In this document: positions 14,673-22,073 of the stretch, in pieces
How the letters are laid out: each line of letters begins with the position of its first letter
Position numbering within the stretch: position 1 is the stretch's first letter
Assembly: GCF_021398715.1 (NCBI RefSeq)
Contig: NZ_CP090347.1
Location: forward strand, 558,001-622,000
Origin: Microbacterium binotii
GTDB lineage: Bacteria > Actinomycetota > Actinomycetes > Actinomycetales > Microbacteriaceae
DNA: 64,000 nucleotides
Direction: 5' to 3'
Notes under the pieces: model-generated
The model's input: only the letters and a program-made list of their open reading frames with translations
Told to the model about the DNA's origin: nothing
Databases searched by the model: none
Program-made: the position numbers and the translations under genes

Positions 14673-15467
14673 ATGTCCACTTACACCCACGGTCACCACG
14701 AATCCGTGCTGCGCTCGCACCGCTGGCGTACCGCCGAGAACTCCGCCGCCTACCTTCTGCCCTTCCTCGGAGCCGATGACCGACTGCTGGATGTGGGGGC
14801 CGGGCCAGGCACGATCACGGTCGATCTCGCGGATCGCGTGGCCCACGTCACCGCCACCGAGATCGGCGAGGACGAGGCAGCACTGACCCGCGCGACCGTT
14901 CGAGAGCGGGGAACCGCGAACGTCGACGTGCGGATCGCGGACGTGCACGCTCTGCCGTTCGACGACGACTCGTTCGAGGTCACGCACGCCCATCAGGTGC
15001 TGCAGCACATCGCGGATCCGGTGCAGGCGCTGCGGGAGCTCGCGCGGGTCACTCGGCCCGGCGGGATCATCGCGGTGCGCGACGCCGACTTCGCCGGGTT
15101 CGCGTGGTGGCCGCAGCTGCCCGAGATGGACCGCTGGCTGGAGCTGTACCAGGCGGCGGCGCGCGCCAACGGCGGCGAACCGGATGCCGGCAGACGCCTC
15201 CTCTCCTGGGCGCGGGAGGCAGGGCTCACCGACATCAGCGCGTCGTCGAGCACGTGGTGTTACGCGAGCGCCGATGAGCGGATGTGGTGGGGCAATCTGT
15301 GGGCGGACCGCATCCGTCAGTCCGCGCTCGCACGGCAGCTGGAGAGCAGCCCTGACACCGACGGCGACGAGCTCGACCGGATCGCCGCCGGATGGCGTGA
15401 GTGGGCCGCATCCGACGACGGCTGGTTCTCGGTCCTGCACGGTGAGATCATCTGCCGCGTGTCCTGA
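14673..15467 (+). CDS. Class I SAM-dependent methyltransferase (UbiE/Methyltransf_11 type)
   Basis: The 264-residue protein starts at ATG 14673. Motif I is LDVGAGPGTI (near residues 39-48). The post-I acidic residue lies in TATEIGEDE, and motif II is the LPFDDDSFEVTHAHQVLQHI stretch typical of Methyltransf_11 proteins. The acceptor is unknown. It is divergent from an MmyB-like XRE regulator, an arrangement in which the regulator commonly controls its neighbour. Confidence 0.88.
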   Translation: MSTYTHGHHESVLRSHRWRTAENSAAYLLPFLGADDRLLDVGAGPGTITVDLADRVAHVTATEIGEDEAALTRATVRERGTANVDVRIADVHALPFDDDSFEVTHAHQVLQHIADPVQALRELARVTRPGGIIAVRDADFAGFAWWPQLPEMDRWLELYQAAARANGGEPDAGRRLLSWAREAGLTDISASSSTWCYASADERMWWGNLWADRIRQSALARQLESSPDTDGDELDRIAAGWREWAASDDGWFSVLHGEIICRVS

Positions 15468-15521
15468 CGAGATCAGACCGGGTACGGTGGCACTTCCGAC
15501 CCATCGACGCCGGAGGACGAC

Positions 15522-15836
15522 ATGAGCTCTGACCAGCGGGGCCGCCCGCGTCCGCCGCAGGCGTTGAATCTCGTTCTCGCGTACATCGCCTTCGTGCCCT
15601 TGGCGATCTTCTGGGCGTCCTTCTCGTGGATCATGCTGACCACGAGCGGCGCGAGCAGCATGGCGGCGCTCATGCCGATGGCGGCATTCCTGTTCACCTC
15701 GTGGCTCTGGGTGCTGCTGGCGATCATCGCTCTGGCGCGGTCTGCGCGATACGGGGGCAACGCGCACGCGCTCGTGGTCTCGCTCGCGGCGCTCCTGCTC
15801 GCGGTCCTCGGGCTCTTCTTCATGCTGCCTCGCTGA
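15522..15836 (+). CDS. Hypothetical small membrane protein (3 TM)
   Basis: The 104-residue protein starts at ATG 15522, eight bases after GGAGG, and a TACGGT box lies upstream. Hydrophobic helices span about residues 15-40, 47-68 and 82-101, with short polar loops and a basic patch (ARSARYGG) before the last helix. No family is recognised. It stands between a methyltransferase and an SDR gene without overlap. Confidence 0.65.
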   Translation: MSSDQRGRPRPPQALNLVLAYIAFVPLAIFWASFSWIMLTTSGASSMAALMPMAAFLFTSWLWVLLAIIALARSARYGGNAHALVVSLAALLLAVLGLFFMLPR

Positions 15837-15879
15837 CAACGAGGACTAGGCTTTCGCGAGCTACGGCGAAGGAGGCCTC

Positions 15880-16707
15880 ATGGTGGGCAAGACGATCGTG
15901 ATCACCGGTGCGAGCGACGGCATCGGGCGGGAGGCGGCGCGGGTGCTGCACGCGCAGGGGCACACCGTCATCCCCGTCGGGCGCAATCGCGAGCGCACCG
16001 CGCAGATCGCCCGAGAGGTCGGGTCGCGTGTGCACCTCGCGGACTTCGCCGATCTCGCGAGCGTTCGTGAACTCGCCGACGATCTGCTCACGCAGTACGA
16101 CCGCATCGACGTGCTCGCCAACAACGCCGGGGGCATCTTCGGCAAGGTGCGTGAGAGCACGATCGATGGACACGAGATGACCTTTCAGGTGAATTACCTC
16201 GCGCCGTTCCTGCTCACACAGCTGCTGATGGACCGGCTCATCGCCTCCACGGCCACGATCATCAACACCTCCAGCGTCGGCGCGCGTCTGTTCGGTCAGC
16301 TGGAGATCGACGACCTCGACAACGAGCGCTCCTTCGGCGCCACGCGCGCCTACGGCACCGCCAAGCTCGAGCAGATCCTCCACGTCAAAGAGCTCGATCG
16401 GCGCTACCGCGCACAGGGCATCGGCGCGGTGGCGTTCCACCCGGGCAACATCGCCACGAGCTTCTCGAACGCACCCGGCTCGCCCATGCGCCTCATCTAC
16501 CAGACGCCCCTCAAGAAGCTCTTCCTCACGAGCATCCCCAAGGGTGCCGACACCCTCGTGTACCTCGCGGAGGGCGAGCCTGGTCGTGACTATGCGACGG
16601 GCGAGTACTACGTGAAGCGCAGGCCCGCGCGGACTCACGCACAGGCGGACGATGCTGCTCTGGCGCGAGAGCTCTGGGAGCGCAGCGAGCGCATGCTCGC
16701 GCTCTGA
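15880..16707 (+). CDS. Short-chain dehydrogenase/reductase
   Basis: The 275-residue classical SDR has ATG 15880 behind AAGGAGG. The cofactor motif is TGASDGIG (residues 9-16), the stabilising motif is NNAGG near 82, the catalytic Ser lies in IINTSSVGA and the Tyr/Lys pair in YGTAK near 160. An Arg after beta2 (GRNRER) points to NADPH. It resembles the retinol-dehydrogenase-like/oxidoreductase branch. The substrate is unknown. Confidence 0.88.
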   Translation: MVGKTIVITGASDGIGREAARVLHAQGHTVIPVGRNRERTAQIAREVGSRVHLADFADLASVRELADDLLTQYDRIDVLANNAGGIFGKVRESTIDGHEMTFQVNYLAPFLLTQLLMDRLIASTATIINTSSVGARLFGQLEIDDLDNERSFGATRAYGTAKLEQILHVKELDRRYRAQGIGAVAFHPGNIATSFSNAPGSPMRLIYQTPLKKLFLTSIPKGADTLVYLAEGEPGRDYATGEYYVKRRPARTHAQADDAALARELWERSERMLAL

Positions 16708-16738
16708 GGCGGCAACTCTGCTCTTGCCTTCGCAGACT

Positions 16739-16755
16739 ACTTTGCGATACAAAGT
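16739..16755. promoter_or_regulatory. ACTTTG-N5-CAAAGT operator
   Basis: A perfect 6-bp inverted repeat centred on CGATA overlaps the likely -10 region (GATACA) of the membrane-protein/wHTH operon and ends four bases before its ATG. The second gene of the operon encodes a small winged-helix regulator, so autorepression is the simplest reading. Confidence 0.6.
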
Positions 16756-16759
16756 TGGT

Positions 16760-17401
16760 ATGACTTCCGCGAACGCTGCTTCCTCCGACGCCCCAGCCGT
16801 CATACTCCAGGTGATCGAGCATGAGAAGCGCGCGCTCGCGCGACAGCAGGCGCGGGGTGTGCCGTGGATCCTGCTCGCATGGGGACTCGCGCTCCTGATC
16901 GGGTTCGGAGCGCTCTGGCTTGTGGAGCGGGCCGCGGTGGCAGCTCCCATCTCCCTCACCGTCTGCGGTGTCGCGATGGCTGGAGCGCTGGCCGTCAGCT
17001 CGATCTTCGGGGCGCGGATGGGGCGTGGTCTGCGACACCGTGGGCCGATCGAGTGGGTCGGTCCTGTCTTCGGTCTCACGTGGCCGGTCGGACTGCTCGG
17101 GCTGTTCCTCGTCGGTCTCGGTCTCGTGCGCAACGGAATGGATCCCGCCCTGCTGTGGGTCTTCCTTCCGGTGGCCGGCGTGCTCTTCGTCGGCGTCATG
17201 TACGTGATCGCGGGTGGTATCTGGCCCAACTGGCCGACGATCGCGATGGGGGCTTGGCTCGTGCTCGTTGCCGTCGTCGCACCGTTCACCGGTGCGCCTC
17301 TGCTCGTGCTCGCTGTGGCCGGCGGCGGGGTCTTCCTCCTGGCCGCCGCCTACGTCGCGCTGTGGATCGGCCGTCGACCGGTCGCTGGGGTGGCACCGTG
17401 A
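16760..17401 (+). CDS. Hypothetical membrane protein co-transcribed with a wHTH regulator
   Basis: The 213-residue protein starts at ATG 16760. A short N-terminal amphipathic part (LQVIEHEKRALARQQARG) precedes about six transmembrane helices that fill the rest. Its TGA overlaps the GTG of the following regulator (GTGA). No family is recognised. The pairing of a membrane protein with a 97-residue winged-helix protein under a shared palindrome is common in actinobacteria. It may be a stress- or drug-responsive unit, but this is inference. Confidence 0.7.
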   Translation: MTSANAASSDAPAVILQVIEHEKRALARQQARGVPWILLAWGLALLIGFGALWLVERAAVAAPISLTVCGVAMAGALAVSSIFGARMGRGLRHRGPIEWVGPVFGLTWPVGLLGLFLVGLGLVRNGMDPALLWVFLPVAGVLFVGVMYVIAGGIWPNWPTIAMGAWLVLVAVVAPFTGAPLLVLAVAGGGVFLLAAAYVALWIGRRPVAGVAP

Positions 17402-17691
17402 CCGAGCTCGACCCGGTCATTCACGCAGCAGCTCGATTGCGCATCACCGCCGCTCTGGCGGCTCTCGACCCCGGCACCAGCGTGTCGTTCCCGCGACTGC
17501 AGGAACTGCTCGACATGACGGCCGGCAACCTCTCCACTCATGTGCGCAAGCTCGAGGAGGCGTCCTACGTCTCTGTCGAGAAGACGCATCGCGGTCGGAC
17601 GCCGGTCACCTATCTGTCGCTGACAAAGACCGGACGCCGCGCGTTCGAGGACTACACCGAGACCCTGCGCAGCATCCTCGGCGCGTCATAG
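17398..17691 (+). CDS. Small winged-helix transcriptional regulator (MarR/PadR-like)
   Basis: The 97-residue protein starts at GTG 17398, overlapping the previous stop. It is a bare winged helix: SFPRLQELLDMTAGNLSTHV is the recognition HTH, the wing is KTHRGRTPVTYLSLT, and GRRAFEDY opens the closing dimerisation helix. It fits the DUF/HTH_27 family of compact regulators that repress their own operon. The ACTTTG-N5-CAAAGT site upstream is the likely target. Its 3' end overlaps the convergent APH gene by six bases. Confidence 0.85.
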   Translation: MTELDPVIHAAARLRITAALAALDPGTSVSFPRLQELLDMTAGNLSTHVRKLEEASYVSVEKTHRGRTPVTYLSLTKTGRRAFEDYTETLRSILGAS

Positions 17692-18444
17692 CCGAGTCGA
17701 GCGCGCGCCCAGTGCCCGCGCCCATTTCGTCTCGTGCTCGCGCACGTAGCGGGATGCGGCGAGCCAGTGATCGCCGTGGCCGGATGCGTACATGGATCCC
17801 CAGGGCTCACGGCCCGCCGCGTGGGAAGAGCGCAGAAGCTCGTGCATCGCCTGCGCGCGGGCGGCCATCGCTGCGGGCAGCGCCGCACGCAGCGCGGCGT
17901 CCGCCCCGTATCCGTCGACGAAGGCGGCCAGATCCGCAGCGGCGTCGGCGGGGGAGCGCGACGGATCGTTGAGCGTGAACGCCTGCGCAGCGTACGCGAG
18001 ATCCCAGAGTCGGGTGCTGGGAGCCGCCGCATCCCAGTCGATGAAGACCCATCTCTCGCCCATCACGAGGTTCCACGGGGCGAGGTCGTTGTGGCAGACC
18101 AGCTCGGCGCCGGGCGCCGGGATCGCCGAATCCCAGGCCGCATCCGCCGGCGCCGCGAATCCCACGCTCGCATCGTGGATGGCGCGCACCATCCCGCCCA
18201 CACGATGAAGCTCCGGTCGCGTCAGGCCCTCCGCCGCCAGCGGGCCGGGGACGAACTCCCACACCTGACGGCCCTGCTCGTCACGGCCGAGGGGAGCGGG
18301 CGCGTCGACGCCGGCCTCGAGCAGGGACGTGACGTACGCGTGCACGTGAGGAGATGCCGGCGTCCAAGCCTTGCGGACGGTGTTCCCCGCGCGGAAGACG
18401 GGACCCGCCGAGTTGCCTCCCGAAAGACTCTGCTCCTGCCGCAT
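17686..18444 (-). CDS. Aminoglycoside-phosphotransferase-fold (APH) kinase-like protein
   Basis: The 252-residue protein contains the APH/choline-kinase catalytic loop as LVCHNDLAPWNLVM (near residue 115) and the metal-binding WVFIDWDAAA, then LWDLAY. Overall length and order match the APH family. Members phosphorylate antibiotics, sugars or other small alcohols, and resistance cannot be inferred. TAGCCT (18456-18451) lies six bases before ATG 18444, so the transcript is probably leaderless. Confidence 0.82.
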   Translation of the reverse strand: MRQEQSLSGGNSAGPVFRAGNTVRKAWTPASPHVHAYVTSLLEAGVDAPAPLGRDEQGRQVWEFVPGPLAAEGLTRPELHRVGGMVRAIHDASVGFAAPADAAWDSAIPAPGAELVCHNDLAPWNLVMGERWVFIDWDAAAPSTRLWDLAYAAQAFTLNDPSRSPADAAADLAAFVDGYGADAALRAALPAAMAARAQAMHELLRSSHAAGREPWGSMYASGHGDHWLAASRYVREHETKWARALGARSTRL

Positions 18445-18453
18445 CCTTTGAGG

Positions 18454-19056
18454 CTATCGGCGAGATGCGGCTCCCTGCGCGGGGGTGCTCGTCTCGCCCC
18501 CGCGCACCTCGTGGTGCCAGGTCTCACCCCTCCGCTCGTACATGATGCGCGCGTGGCGCCGGTCGGGCGAGCCCTGCCAGAACTCGACGTGCGTGGGCGC
18601 GAGCCACCAGAGCATCCAGTCCTCGGGCGTCCTGCCGGAACGCGCGGATTCCGGGCGGGCCTCGAAATCCGCCGCGATCTCTGCGGCGGGGGCGGGCTGT
18701 ATCCCGCCACGCAGCCGCACGGCGCGGACGATCGGCTGCCACCAGAAGCTGAGGGCCGCCACCGGGTGCGCCGCGAGCTGTTCGGACTTCGCGGAGGACC
18801 GGGGACCGGCGACCGCCCATCCGCGGGGACCGGCGTCCTTGAGGATCAGCGCGCGGGCATCGGGGAGCCCGTCCGCATCGACGGTCGAGAGCGTCGCCAC
18901 GTGCGGCTCGGCGACGCCGGCGGCCTGTGCGCCGCGCAGCCACTGTTCGAACAGCACGTGTGGCCCATCTGGAAGACTCGCCGTGTCGAGAGCCGGTGCT
19001 GCCCCGGCGAGCGAAGGCTGCGCCCGCAGCCATGCGGAGAAGGAGGAGGACGTCAC
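18454..19056 (-). CDS. pdxH: Pyridoxamine/pyridoxine 5'-phosphate oxidase family protein
   Basis: The product has 200 residues from GTG 19056, which follows AGGAGGATGAGAG. Typical PdxH elements are ordered correctly: RALILKD (FMN phosphate site), SSAKSEQLAAHPVAALSFWW, a VRLRG strand, and the C-terminal WWLAPTHVEFWQGSPDRRHA, which corresponds to the substrate-binding E-F-W-Q-G...R-x-H motif. It probably makes pyridoxal 5'-phosphate with FMN and oxygen. It is slightly shorter than E. coli PdxH, so a related flavin oxidase is possible. Confidence 0.8.
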   Translation of the reverse strand: MTSSSFSAWLRAQPSLAGAAPALDTASLPDGPHVLFEQWLRGAQAAGVAEPHVATLSTVDADGLPDARALILKDAGPRGWAVAGPRSSAKSEQLAAHPVAALSFWWQPIVRAVRLRGGIQPAPAAEIAADFEARPESARSGRTPEDWMLWWLAPTHVEFWQGSPDRRHARIMYERRGETWHHEVRGGETSTPAQGAASRR

Positions 19057-19093
19057 CCTCTCATCCTCCTCCTGCACTCGCCGAGTGAGCACG

Positions 19094-19137
19094 CATTGAG
19101 CGAGCGAGCACCCGATCGGATGCTCGCTCGCTCAATG
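19094..19137 (-). terminator. Strong 17-bp stem hairpin
   Basis: CATTGAGCGAGCGAGCA (19094-19110) pairs perfectly with 19121-19137 around a ten-base loop. It lies 16 bases after the stop of the DUF4097 gene on the minus strand, so it is a likely terminator for that operon. Further GAGCGAGC-type units flank the stem (19138-19152). Confidence 0.75.
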
Positions 19138-19152
19138 AATGCTCGCTCGCGC

Positions 19153-20001
19153 CTAGCCGTTGTCGCGGAGGGTGACGTCGCCCGCGGAGACGCGGACCTT
19201 GACGGGGATGCGGGGACCGCTGCCCGCGGAGAGCCGGTTGTCGACGCCGCCCGCCTCCACATTGGAGCGGACGTCGTAGTTGCCGCGCGGCACGGTGACG
19301 TCCGCGGATCCGGCGCTGACGCCGATGTCGATACTGCGGGGGGTGTCGCCGGTCAACTCGGCGGCGAGGTTCCCCGCCGAGAGCTCGAACGCGGCCTCGG
19401 TGACACCCGACAGGCGGATGTCAGAGCTTCCGGCACTCATGGAAGTGTCGATCGTGCGGGCCTCGCCGGAGACGATGAGGCTGCCGGCCGAGAGATGCGT
19501 GTCGAGATCGCCGAACGTGCCCGTCGCGCGAAGCTCGCCCGCGGAGAGGGTGAGGGACGCATCGACGCCCTCGAGCGACCGCGGGAGCGTCAGAAGGACT
19601 CGCGGCTGCTGGCCGATCCAGCCGATCCCGAAGAACCCTTCGGGGGCGGTGACCTTCAGCTCGTCGCCGTCACGCTCCATCCGCCATGTGGATCGGCCGG
19701 CGGTGACCTCGAGCCGCGCTTCGTCGACGTCGGCGAAGCGCAGCTCGAACAGCGCCGCGCTGGCATCCACGTCGACCTCGGTGACGCCGGTGGTGGCGAC
19801 GCTGAGCGTCTGCGACGACGTCGGCAGCGAGGCGGTCACGGCGTTCGCGGCGCCCGAGACCACGGTGCCGCCGAGGATCACGGCGCCGATGACGATCGCG
19901 GTGATCGCGACGGCCTTGCCTGCGGGATGCCGGGGCGGTGTCGCCGAGCCCGAAGGAGTGGCCTCGCCGGGATTCGCAGGGGGAGGGGTGAGCGTGGTCA
20001 T
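19153..20001 (-). CDS. DUF4097-type beta-repeat membrane protein
   Basis: The 282-residue protein starts at ATG 20001. A Pro-rich cytoplasmic N-terminus leads to one membrane helix (about residues 29-52). The rest is a run of short beta-strand repeats such as LSAGELRATG, HLSAGSLIVSG and MSAGSSDIRLSG, the DUF4097 putative-adhesin beta-helix pattern. Such proteins often sit with envelope-stress two-component systems. Its ATG overlaps the stop of the response regulator (ATGA), so it is the last gene of a kinase-regulator-effector operon. Confidence 0.82.
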   Translation of the reverse strand: MTTLTPPPANPGEATPSGSATPPRHPAGKAVAITAIVIGAVILGGTVVSGAANAVTASLPTSSQTLSVATTGVTEVDVDASAALFELRFADVDEARLEVTAGRSTWRMERDGDELKVTAPEGFFGIGWIGQQPRVLLTLPRSLEGVDASLTLSAGELRATGTFGDLDTHLSAGSLIVSGEARTIDTSMSAGSSDIRLSGVTEAAFELSAGNLAAELTGDTPRSIDIGVSAGSADVTVPRGNYDVRSNVEAGGVDNRLSAGSGPRIPVKVRVSAGDVTLRDNG

Positions 20002-20690
20002 CGTGATGCTCCTGTCTGAGGTGTCTGCGGGCCGGTCTCGCCGGCGCCGTGCTCGACGTGCGCGAGGGCGGCGAGAACGCGGCGGTTGCCCGATTCGCCG
20101 GGCTCGAGTTCGAGCTTCTGGAAGATGGCGGTGATGTGCTTCTCGACGGATGCCTCCGAGAGGAAGAGGGTCGCTGCGATCGACTGGTTCGACCGCCCCT
20201 CGGCGATGAGCGCCAGCACCGTCGATTCGCGCTCGGTGAGTCGCTGCATCCGCTCGTCGCGGGTGCGCCGATTCAGCAGCTGCGCGATGACTTCGGGATC
20301 GAGCACGGTCGCTCCGCCGCCGATACGGCGCACCGTGTCGAGGAAGTCGGCCACATCCGCGACCCGGTCCTTCAGCAGGTAGCCGAGCGCTCCGCCGTTC
20401 GCGGCGATCAGCTCGCTCGCGTACCGCTCCTCGACGTACTGCGAGAGTACGAGCACCGGCAGTTGCGGGTGCGCCGAGCGCAGGCGCAGCGCCGCGCGGA
20501 TGCCCTCGTCGGTGTAGGTCGGGGGCAGGCGCACGTCGAGGATGCAGAGCTCCGGGTCGGTGGCGGCGACGCTCTCATCGAGCTCGCTCGCGTCCGGGAG
20601 GGCGGCGACCACGTCGTGCCCGGCGTCCGCCAGCAGTCGGACGAGACCTTCGCGCAGCAGGACGGAGTCCTCGCAGATCAGGATGCGCAC
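19998..20690 (-). CDS. LuxR/NarL-family response regulator
   Basis: The 230-residue protein starts at GTG 20690, with GGAGGTGA upstream inside the kinase gene. The receiver domain has ED (residues 7-8), the phospho-acceptor Asp52 in ILDVRL and the conserved Lys in LLKDR near 103. The LuxR helix-turn-helix (LTERESTVLALIAEGRSNQS onward) lies near 150-205. A Gln/Pro/Thr tail follows. It is the partner of the overlapping histidine kinase and probably controls the DUF4097 gene. Confidence 0.92.
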   Translation of the reverse strand: MRILICEDSVLLREGLVRLLADAGHDVVAALPDASELDESVAATDPELCILDVRLPPTYTDEGIRAALRLRSAHPQLPVLVLSQYVEERYASELIAANGGALGYLLKDRVADVADFLDTVRRIGGGATVLDPEVIAQLLNRRTRDERMQRLTERESTVLALIAEGRSNQSIAATLFLSEASVEKHITAIFQKLELEPGESGNRRVLAALAHVEHGAGETGPQTPQTGASR

Positions 20691-21937
20691 GGCACACTCA
20701 CCTCCAGTGCGGTGGGCCCGCCTTGCGGGCTGTCGAGGCGGACGTTTCCGCCGGCGGCGAGGATGCGGTTCGAGATGCCGTCGAGGCCGCCGCCGGGCAG
20801 GACCCGCGCGCCACCGATGCCGTTGTCCTCGATGCGGGCCCAGAGGGTGGCGCCGTCGCGGACGCGGACGACCACGCGGCACTCGGCGGCACGCGAGTGC
20901 TTCGCCGCGTTCGTGAGGGACTCGGCGATCGCGAAATACACCGCGGTCTCGGCCTCTCGGGAGCAGCGGCCGTCGACGCGTACGTCCAGCGCCACCGGCA
21001 CGTGCGAGCGGGCGGCGAGGGCGGAAAGGGCCGCATCCAGTCCACGGTCGTCCAGGACGGAGGCGTGGATGCCGCGGGCCAGCTGGCGCAGCTCGGTGAT
21101 CGCAGCCTTCGTGGAGGTGTGTGCCTCTTCGAGCAGCGCCTTGGCGGCCGTCGGGTCGTCATCGATCTTCTGCTGGGCGAGTCCCAGGGTCATGCCGACC
21201 GAGACGAGACGCGGCTGGACGCCGTCGTGGAGGTCCCTCTCGATGCGCGTGCGTTCGACGTCGGCGGCGCGGATGGCTCCGGCACGCTGTGCGTCGGAGG
21301 TGCGTGCCGCCTGCGCCAGCATCGCGCTGCGGGAGCGGCCGAGGAGGGCGCGGCTGATCACGCCGTGCAGCAGTCCGAGGCCGATCGTCGCCGCGATCGC
21401 AGCCAGCGCGGTCACGACGCCCACGACCGGTGCCCAACCTGCGGGGATCGTGCCCACGCCGACCCACACCTCGTCGACCCCCGAGAGGGGTGCGAAGGCG
21501 ACGCCGATCGCGCCGGTGGCGACGGAGACCAGGCTGACGACCGTGACGCCCATGACGGTGGCGATCGCTGTGTTGGCCAACGCCCGCCACATCGAGGGAT
21601 CGATGAACTGGTGCCAGAGCGAGTGCAGGTAGCCGCCGAAGCCCGGTCGGAGCCGGGGGCTGAAGCGCGGGGCGGGGAGGCCGAGTCCGTAGAGCCCGTC
21701 GATCCGCGCGATCTCCAGCCACCCGACCGCGTACATGACGTAGACGAGTCCGACGAGCACGACGAGACCCACGCCGAGGGCCGGCACGAGCCCGAGTCCG
21801 GTGCCGAACAGGCCGATCAGGGTGCTCAGGATGAAGGGGCCGATGAGGCCGAGCGCGGCGAGCTGGGCGATCGCCCCGGCGGTCTGCGCCGGGGCGAAGC
21901 GCCTCGCGCGTCGCACGGTGGGAGCTGCGGAAGTCAT
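20678..21937 (-). CDS. Sensor histidine kinase (HisKA_3 / NarL-type)
   Basis: The 419-residue protein starts at ATG 21937, and TACTTT (21949-21944) six bases upstream predicts a leaderless mRNA. N-terminal membrane helices run to about residue 195, with two at 25-75 and two more around 120-190. The dimerisation/phospho-acceptor motif is ERDLHDGVQPRL (His237). The ATPase domain has the N-box SLTNAAKHSRA and DNGIGG. It lacks a large outer sensor domain, as in intramembrane-sensing LiaS/VraS-like kinases. Its stop overlaps the regulator start by 13 bases. Confidence 0.9.
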   Translation of the reverse strand: MTSAAPTVRRARRFAPAQTAGAIAQLAALGLIGPFILSTLIGLFGTGLGLVPALGVGLVVLVGLVYVMYAVGWLEIARIDGLYGLGLPAPRFSPRLRPGFGGYLHSLWHQFIDPSMWRALANTAIATVMGVTVVSLVSVATGAIGVAFAPLSGVDEVWVGVGTIPAGWAPVVGVVTALAAIAATIGLGLLHGVISRALLGRSRSAMLAQAARTSDAQRAGAIRAADVERTRIERDLHDGVQPRLVSVGMTLGLAQQKIDDDPTAAKALLEEAHTSTKAAITELRQLARGIHASVLDDRGLDAALSALAARSHVPVALDVRVDGRCSREAETAVYFAIAESLTNAAKHSRAAECRVVVRVRDGATLWARIEDNGIGGARVLPGGGLDGISNRILAAGGNVRLDSPQGGPTALEVSVPCAS

Positions 21938-22073
21938 GTCTCCAAAGTAGGGGCGCACTGCGCGGGCCACATCGGAGCAATCCCGACGACCGGATTCGGG
22001 AAAACCCGAACCCTCGCGCATGTCGGCGCCTGACGTCATGATGGACCCACCATCCAGCGAAGCGGAGCCCGCC

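Noticed and set aside
17734..20019. Plus-strand open frame of about 760 codons
   Set aside because: It runs opposite to the APH, PdxH-like and DUF4097 genes, is Arg/Gly-rich without any domain, and is a shadow typical of GC-rich DNA.
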